Positions 11,776 through 16,840 of a stretch of DNA of 16,840 nucleotides are shown here, piece after piece. Below the pieces are notes generated by a model. The model did not search any database. It was not told where the DNA came from and saw only the letters and a program-made list of their open reading frames with translations. The stretch's first letter is position 1, and every line of letters begins with the position of its first letter. The stretch covers positions 1 through 16,840 of the forward strand of contig JAWOBZ010000046.1 of assembly GCA_046484045.1 (NCBI GenBank), in the 5' to 3' direction. The DNA is from CAZHUM01 sp046484045 (GTDB taxonomy: Archaea > Thermoplasmatota > Thermoplasmata > Halarchaeoplasmatales > Halarchaeoplasmataceae). The translations under genes and the position numbers were made by a program.

Positions 11776-13245
11776 TTACCCACAGAAATTTTGTATCGTA
11801 GCCTTACGTGTTCTAGGTTCGAAGACTATCACTTTGCCAGGATCTGGCTGGATGTCTCTCATCTCCTGATATTCGGTCTGTCCCTGCCAGGAAGATGAGT
11901 TGATCAATATCATATTGTGGTACGGCTGGATCTGAGTTTTGTGTATGTGTCCAGTGACAAATATATCCGGAAGGTCTTTCATGACCAACATGTCTTCCTC
12001 TTCCGGCGCCAGAGGTGTTTTCTTACCGTACACGGGTACCAAGTGTCTCCTTTTCAACATCTCCTTCATCGCGGTGATGGGATGATCGGTGTCTACTTGT
12101 ATCAGCATATCCGAGAGGTCGTTGATGCTCCCGCCGTGGTACATCAAGATACTGACGTCTTCTATTTTGAACATCGATGGATTCCCCAAGAAGATGACGT
12201 TGCTTGGGAATATCTCTTGGATCTCTTCCGGCAGTGCCGGCTGTGGTTCTGGATTTCGGACAACATCGTGATTTCCGGGTATGCAGATTATTTTTACTCT
12301 CTGTGGTATGTTTTTAAACATCTTAGCCAGGGCTCTGTACTGTTCGAACACGTCTTTGATAACGAGCTCGTCCTCTTGATTGGGGTAAACACCTATCCCA
12401 TCGATAAGGTCTCCAGCCACGATAAGATATCTGATATCTTTCGCAGACTCGTCATACTTCATCCAATCAATAAAACGCTCCCATTCTTTTTCCAAAAATT
12501 CCGTACTCCCGACGTGAATATCACCAGTGAAGGCTATTTTACCTTCGAATTTGTATGATGGCTCTTCGATTATCTTGGGTATGCCAGGTCTAATAAAATC
12601 ATTTATAGCGAAAGTGGTTTCGAAGTGTTTCTTTTTCTCCCAAACGCTGCCGATCGCAATAATAACTTCATCGTCCAGCAGGTCTTTATCGAAAGCCGGG
12701 CTGCCGCTGGATATGAACCCATTTATCTGACCGCTTCTGTCTTCGAGGCTCAGCATCTTGTTTCCGCTGGAGGTCGTGCTGATATCACCCACCATGGCGA
12801 TTATCGTAGCATCTCCCTTCCTTTTCTTTATCCTGGCGATGTCCATTACTCCTGAAGCTTCTCTCCGCCTCTCCAATATACTCCGTATCTTTTCATATCT
12901 GTTGTTAAAGTACTTAGTGAAATCCTTTAGTTCACCTGTACAAGTCGAGTTGCCAGAGATATCAGTAAGGACATCGATACATTCTTTTATATTTTCTTCA
13001 GATCTTATCTCTTCTTTTACCTCTTCTAGTTTATTGTCGATATCCTCTATCTTCCGTTCGTATCCCTTCTCCACGTATGACTGCAAGAATTTTCTACCAA
13101 CTGGAAAAGGTAAACTGTCTTCAGCGTTCAAAATATCTTGAACAAAAGGATATGGATTTTCGAACTCTTCGTCGAGGTATTTCCATCCTTCGGGCGATAA
13201 CATAGTATTCTTTTCTGCAAATTTTTCTAGGATAATTTCGCGCAT
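11776..13245 (-). CDS. polB: DNA polymerase D small subunit (DP1, proofreading exonuclease)
   Basis: This 489-residue protein is the small subunit of the archaeal replicative polymerase PolD; it provides the 3'-5' exonuclease and holds the large DP2 subunit, which is not in this window. An N-terminal helical region (1-135) is followed by an OB fold (about 145-220, ATIIAMVGDIS to AIGSVWEKKKHF) and a calcineurin-like phosphodiesterase domain. The metal-binding motifs are all present: DIHVGS (242-247), GDLIDG (278-283), GNHD (324-327), HGG (370-372) and GHIHK (432-436), so the nuclease should be active. Start choice: ATG 13272 is possible, but a TATA-like TTTATATG covers that very codon and lies 28 nt before ATG 13245, so a leaderless transcript from 13245 (MREIILEKFAEKN) is preferred. 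It is co-oriented with the nitroreductase upstream but has its own promoter. Confidence 0.94.
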   Translation of the reverse strand: MREIILEKFAEKNTMLSPEGWKYLDEEFENPYPFVQDILNAEDSLPFPVGRKFLQSYVEKGYERKIEDIDNKLEEVKEEIRSEENIKECIDVLTDISGNSTCTGELKDFTKYFNNRYEKIRSILERRREASGVMDIARIKKRKGDATIIAMVGDISTTSSGNKMLSLEDRSGQINGFISSGSPAFDKDLLDDEVIIAIGSVWEKKKHFETTFAINDFIRPGIPKIIEEPSYKFEGKIAFTGDIHVGSTEFLEKEWERFIDWMKYDESAKDIRYLIVAGDLIDGIGVYPNQEDELVIKDVFEQYRALAKMFKNIPQRVKIICIPGNHDVVRNPEPQPALPEEIQEIFPSNVIFLGNPSMFKIEDVSILMYHGGSINDLSDMLIQVDTDHPITAMKEMLKRRHLVPVYGKKTPLAPEEEDMLVMKDLPDIFVTGHIHKTQIQPYHNMILINSSSWQGQTEYQEMRDIQPDPGKVIVFEPRTRKATIQNFCG

Positions 13246-13269
13246 CCCTATCGTAAAAGGGGTATAGAG

Positions 13270-13277
13270 CATAAAGT
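13270..13277 (-). promoter_or_regulatory. TATA box for DP1, overlapping an upstream ATG
   Basis: TTTATATG on the minus strand is centred 28 nt before ATG 13245. Its last bases include the earlier in-frame ATG at 13272, which would then not be transcribed. Confidence 0.6.
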
Positions 13278-13333
13278 ATTAAGACTTTTTTAATTTTACT
13301 TTAGTTATATGAAAATAGGATAGATAATTGTTG

Positions 13334-13879
13334 TTAGGATTTTATCCATATATCTTCTAGTGGTTTCTTCGGGACTTTCAAAACGTCATCATCCATGTGG
13401 TATTCGATGTCATCTGCGCTGTCGTAAATCTCTGCTTTTTGATCCGGATAACCCAGCGCTATCAACAATTCTATATCGTAGTCTGAGGGCACGGGCAGGA
13501 TCTTGCGGAGTTTACCTCGATCTATGCTGCCGAGCATACATGATCCGATCCCTTCGTTGTGAGCGGCAAGGCAGATGTTCTCCGCGGCTATACCCACGTC
13601 GATCTTACTACCTCTCTCTTCATTTTTCAAGATCGCAATGTATGCTCTCGGCATCTCATCTTTAGAAGGCGACCAGTCAAGGTATCCCGCCCATCTTGTG
13701 CAGTCGAAAATTTCCTTCAATCTTTCGGTGATCGACATGAATTTCAACGGTTGGCGGTTTGCTCCCGTTGGTGCTAGACGACCAGCGTTCACACATTTTT
13801 TAATCACTTCTGCCGACACGGGTTTTTGTTTAAATCTTCGGATGCTCCTTCTGCTCACAATAGCTCTATAGGTATCCAT
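13334..13879 (-). CDS. Nitroreductase-family FMN protein
   Basis: This 181-residue cytoplasmic flavoprotein is of the nitroreductase superfamily, NAD(P)H-dependent FMN enzymes acting on nitro compounds, quinones or other acceptors. The N-terminal FMN phosphate-binding motif is visible (VSRRSIRRFKQKPV, 8-21), as are APTGANRQPLKF (36-47) and the FMN-contacting helix IDVGIAAENICLAAHNEGIGSCML. The length is near the family minimum. The physiological substrate cannot be told from sequence. ATG 13879 has GAGAGG at 13892-13887 on the minus strand, 7 nt upstream; an in-frame TTG nine codons earlier is less likely. It is divergent from the surface-protein gene across 151 bp and precedes DP1 by 88 bp. 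Confidence 0.9.
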   Translation of the reverse strand: MDTYRAIVSRRSIRRFKQKPVSAEVIKKCVNAGRLAPTGANRQPLKFMSITERLKEIFDCTRWAGYLDWSPSKDEMPRAYIAILKNEERGSKIDVGIAAENICLAAHNEGIGSCMLGSIDRGKLRKILPVPSDYDIELLIALGYPDQKAEIYDSADDIEYHMDDDVLKVPKKPLEDIWIKS

Positions 13880-13949
13880 TTTATCGCCTCTCAAATCGCA
13901 TAGCAAATCAACTAAATAAATGATTCGAACGCCTATATTTTATGAAAAA

Positions 13950-13978
13950 GGGCAAATATAGGGCAAAATATTTTATAC
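13950..13978 (+). promoter_or_regulatory. Promoter of the surface-protein gene with an adjacent 11-bp direct repeat
   Basis: TTTTATAC (13971-13978) is a TATA-like box about 56 nt before ATG 14031, which would leave a leader of about 29 nt. Just upstream, GGGCAAATATA (13950-13960) and GGGCAAAATAT (13961-13971) form a tandem near-repeat that could be a regulator site or the TFB-recognition region. GGTGA at 14020-14024, 6 nt before the ATG, is a good Shine-Dalgarno match. Confidence 0.5.
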
Positions 13979-14030
13979 TGTCAAGAAGCTTAACTCCTTA
14001 AACCTCTGTTCATATTAATGGTGAAGAGAC

Positions 14031-16840
14031 ATGATTGAAAGAAGGAAGAAGTTACACAGGATTCTGAGTGTAGTGATTATATCGTTTCTACTGGTAAGTG
14101 TTTTGAGTCCAGTGGCAGGTTTATATAACGATTCTGGAAGCCCGGGGACGTCATTTAATAACGATGGAATCGATCCACGCGCTGAAGGCGATTATAGAAA
14201 TATCACAGGAACGGTGTATATTAACACATCCATCGAGCCAGACTATCACATAATCGTTAAATCGACCGGTAAGTTGTATATCAACAATGCCACGTTGAGT
14301 TTTCTGATAGACGGTTACCATCCATGGAAATTGACCGTAGAAAATGGCGGGGAGCTATATATGTGGAACAGCACTATCAGAACTCAACCAGACGACACAC
14401 AGCTGAGGCCTTTCTTAAAAACGGCCGTTATAGTCACGGGGGGTTCTAAGCTCGTAATGAGGCACAACTCAGCGTTCACGTTCCCTGGGTGGGTTTACAT
14501 AGAAGACGGTTCCACCTTCATGATGCAGGATTCTAGGTTCGACCAGATACCCGACCTTGATGATTATCAACATGATTTTAATTGGGACGGTGAATTAACT
14601 GCTATAGATGAAGATGATAACGACGACTGTCCAATTCTGCATGTTACTGATAACTCTAAAGCGATAATCCAAGATTCCGTGATAGACAATTATTATGAAA
14701 ACGATGTATTTGAACAACAAAACAATATACCCTCCTGGGCACCCAGGGATAATTTCGCTCAACCTATGTCCAGTTTGACAGAGGTAGACAATGATTATTA
14801 TGAAATATCACCTGGTGATTCCTTGGAGATAGAAGACTTCAACATGACTAACCCTCTGTTCCCTACGCCCGATATGTATCCTTATATGAATCCTATAAAC
14901 AAGATGTCATCCCTTTATATTGAGATAACATATCAAACAGAAGATAATTACAGTTTCATGGATTCTTTGGAATACGAAACACCCTCAGGATGGAAAAATG
15001 CTTTATCCATTGCTCCTACCGATCAATCCGAAACCTTGGCATCGAATATTTGGGAAATACCTTTGACCAATTTCACCTTTTCCGGAGATCAGTTCTTATA
15101 TAAAATACCTGCGAGATTGAATAATAGCGATTCTGGTAGCAATGCCAATATTTCTGTTGACCAGATAAGGCTTGTTTCAGGTTACGAAAATGACATCCAC
15201 GTACGAAATTCAGAGACGGTTGTAATAAACAGCGAGATCGACGTAGATTTCAATCCGAGTGACATAGACCCTAGACCTGGGGATAATTATGAAGAGATGA
15301 CAACCCAATCCAATTGGATGGAAGATTCAAACACGGACCACAGCTGTTTCAGATTGATGAATTCAGGATTCAAAGCTTATGGTATCGTTCCAACAGGAAC
15401 ATCAACTCCTGATGGATCCCCACCGCCAGAAGGAGATCCAATCGTTGCTGCTGATACTGCATCACAGGACAAAATATGGATATATCGATGGTTAACTGTT
15501 GTACCGAGAGATAATACAGGAACGGCAGTTGCAGATACGAATGTAACTATAGAACTTGAAGAAGATTTCCAAAATGTATGGCCCAATCTAGCGGCTAAAG
15601 TCCAGGGTGCTAATGATCCATTCAACAATTCAGATGCATGGGAGTATATCAATAAAACGGGTATAGGCGAATACGATCCAATAAATGAATATTACCGTAC
15701 AAAAGGTTCAGGTAGAGTGCTCTGTTTTGCGGCGAGCGATAGAATTAACCATCCAGGTGATTGGCCAAACAGCAGGTCCGTTGGATCTTACAATATTACC
15801 GCTGATCATCATATACTTGGATATGCAGATAAAGATGTTGGACTCACTTCCTTCCCCAATCTAACCGCACACTCTAACAACGTTGATGTGGAACTACAAT
15901 TCGATGGAGAGATACCCCATCCGGATATCGCCGTATCGGACGATTCACTGAGTATTATGCATGACGGTAATACGGTGAGTTATGTTACCACTGACACACA
16001 ACTATATCTTAATCTAAGCGTGCTCAACGCTGGAACGGAGAACGCCACTAACGTGAAAGTGAATTATTATCTTAACTCTGTGGAGGCTTCCAACCTACTA
16101 GGATCAGACACTATTTCGTTCCTCAATATGACGGAGACGAAAGTTACTTCGATTTCGTGGACGCCTGTTTCAACGGGTGATTATACAATAATGGCCGTTG
16201 CGGATCCTGATGACGACATCCCAGAATTAAATGAGATGAATAATACTGCGAATCAAACGATAACGGTGGGTAATAAAGCCGATTTGGTAGTCAACGACGT
16301 GATTGTTTCAGATAACGAGGTCATGAACGGTGAAACCGTTTCTGTCTATGCAACAATAGGCAATTTAGGCGGTACGGATGTAGATAACTTGAACGTGTCA
16401 TTCTATTACGATGGGATGACGTATTTCGATACGAGCTTTATCAACGTTCCAGGTAATACGACGTACAGGACAACAGAGACCTTAAATTTTCCCTACCCCG
16501 GTGTTGGTGACTACACCATAACCGTCATTGCCGATGCGGATGACCAGGTAGAGGAGGGAAATGAAAATAACAACGACAACACAGCGGAGGTATCCGTATT
16601 GTCAGAACCTGATTTGATCCCCAGTGGATTCAGGATATTGAACGAATCAGGCTCACAAGTCAGCAGCGTGTACGACGGAGAAACGGTGACCCTAGAAACG
16701 CGGGTCAGTAACGTTGGCGGGGCGTCTACATCTACGATCCCGGTAACATTCTATGTGGACAGGGGAGAACCAACTCAAGAAGCCATCGGGACCATTTATG
16801 TTTCAGGACTCACTCCGGGTAGCACGAGTTCATACTACTC
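14031..16840 (+). CDS. Secreted surface protein with CARDB repeats (3' end beyond the window)
   Basis: The frame is open from ATG 14031 to the window edge without a stop, at least 936 residues. The N-terminus is a classic Sec signal peptide: basic MIERRKKLHR, hydrophobic ILSVVIISFLLVSVL, and a likely cleavage site after SPVAG (about residue 30). Residues about 50-200 carry short beta-rich units (YHIIVKSTGKLYINNATLSF; VENGGELYMWNSTI) resembling a beta-solenoid. A long Asp/Asn-rich middle without recognised domain follows. Three CARDB-type Ig-like repeats follow: about 630-745, 750-858 and 859 to the window edge (PDIAVSDDSL; ADLVVNDVIVSDNEV; PDLIPSGFRIL). Each of the first two ends with a DxDDxxxExxExNN-like turn. 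Many N-x-S/T sequons suggest glycosylation. A cell-surface adhesin or envelope protein is likely; any membrane anchor would lie beyond the window. Confidence 0.88.
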   Translation, partial: MIERRKKLHRILSVVIISFLLVSVLSPVAGLYNDSGSPGTSFNNDGIDPRAEGDYRNITGTVYINTSIEPDYHIIVKSTGKLYINNATLSFLIDGYHPWKLTVENGGELYMWNSTIRTQPDDTQLRPFLKTAVIVTGGSKLVMRHNSAFTFPGWVYIEDGSTFMMQDSRFDQIPDLDDYQHDFNWDGELTAIDEDDNDDCPILHVTDNSKAIIQDSVIDNYYENDVFEQQNNIPSWAPRDNFAQPMSSLTEVDNDYYEISPGDSLEIEDFNMTNPLFPTPDMYPYMNPINKMSSLYIEITYQTEDNYSFMDSLEYETPSGWKNALSIAPTDQSETLASNIWEIPLTNFTFSGDQFLYKIPARLNNSDSGSNANISVDQIRLVSGYENDIHVRNSETVVINSEIDVDFNPSDIDPRPGDNYEEMTTQSNWMEDSNTDHSCFRLMNSGFKAYGIVPTGTSTPDGSPPPEGDPIVAADTASQDKIWIYRWLTVVPRDNTGTAVADTNVTIELEEDFQNVWPNLAAKVQGANDPFNNSDAWEYINKTGIGEYDPINEYYRTKGSGRVLCFAASDRINHPGDWPNSRSVGSYNITADHHILGYADKDVGLTSFPNLTAHSNNVDVELQFDGEIPHPDIAVSDDSLSIMHDGNTVSYVTTDTQLYLNLSVLNAGTENATNVKVNYYLNSVEASNLLGSDTISFLNMTETKVTSISWTPVSTGDYTIMAVADPDDDIPELNEMNNTANQTITVGNKADLVVNDVIVSDNEVMNGETVSVYATIGNLGGTDVDNLNVSFYYDGMTYFDTSFINVPGNTTYRTTETLNFPYPGVGDYTITVIADADDQVEEGNENNNDNTAEVSVLSEPDLIPSGFRILNESGSQVSSVYDGETVTLETRVSNVGGASTSTIPVTFYVDRGEPTQEAIGTIYVSGLTPGSTSSYY

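Noticed and set aside
15377..15652. Minus-strand open frame within the surface-protein gene
   Set aside because: It is antisense to an uninterrupted long frame with clear domains and has no recognisable features.

Overview
The window is archaeal chromosome. It carries the small subunit of the archaea-specific DNA polymerase D, ribosomal protein eS1 (S3Ae), a tRNA gene split by an intron with a textbook bulge-helix-bulge, and V4R and DUF835 signalling domains. Several TATA-like boxes sit about 28-32 nt before start codons, as for leaderless transcripts. The seryl-tRNA synthetase is the rare 'methanogen-type' (type 2) enzyme. DUF835/V4R proteins together with Ras-like GTPases suggest an uncultured euryarchaeon, perhaps near Thermoplasmata; that placement is inference.

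Layout. Positions 1-275 hold the C-terminal end of a DDE transposase, followed by a repeat-rich non-coding tail. From 516 to 8476 lies a signalling-rich block. A 1016-residue STAND-type ATPase with TPR repeats (minus strand) is divergent from a three-gene operon (plus strand): Ras/Rab-like GTPase, V4R-like/DUF835 protein, second Ras/Rab-like GTPase. Next comes a fused NMN adenylyltransferase/NMN amidase. A minus-strand operon converges on it: CBS-zinc ribbon, V4R protein, Roadblock/LC7 protein. From 8595 to 11480 are housekeeping genes: serS, then eS1 with an unusual acidic and helix-hairpin-helix tail, then a CAU-anticodon tRNA only 11 nt downstream. The tRNA is interrupted by a 196-nt intron that contains a perfect 37-bp direct repeat.

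From 11481 to 11775 there is no gene but a dense array of small hairpins. Part of it is flanked by a second copy of the tRNA 3' end, as if a small element had inserted into the tRNA. The minus-strand DP1 gene (polB) and a nitroreductase follow. The window ends inside a long secreted surface protein with CARDB repeats (14031 onward).

How the genes may work together. The main proposal is a GTPase signalling module. Roadblock/longin-fold domains are the usual partners of Ras-like GTPases of the MglA type. Here one appears as a free protein and another seems to be embedded in the STAND ATPase, between its Walker A and Walker B motifs, next to two tandem GTPases. V4R and DUF835 domains would supply ligand sensing. 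This is an inference from domain content and gene order. The tRNA intron and the hairpin array are the most unusual nucleic-acid features.
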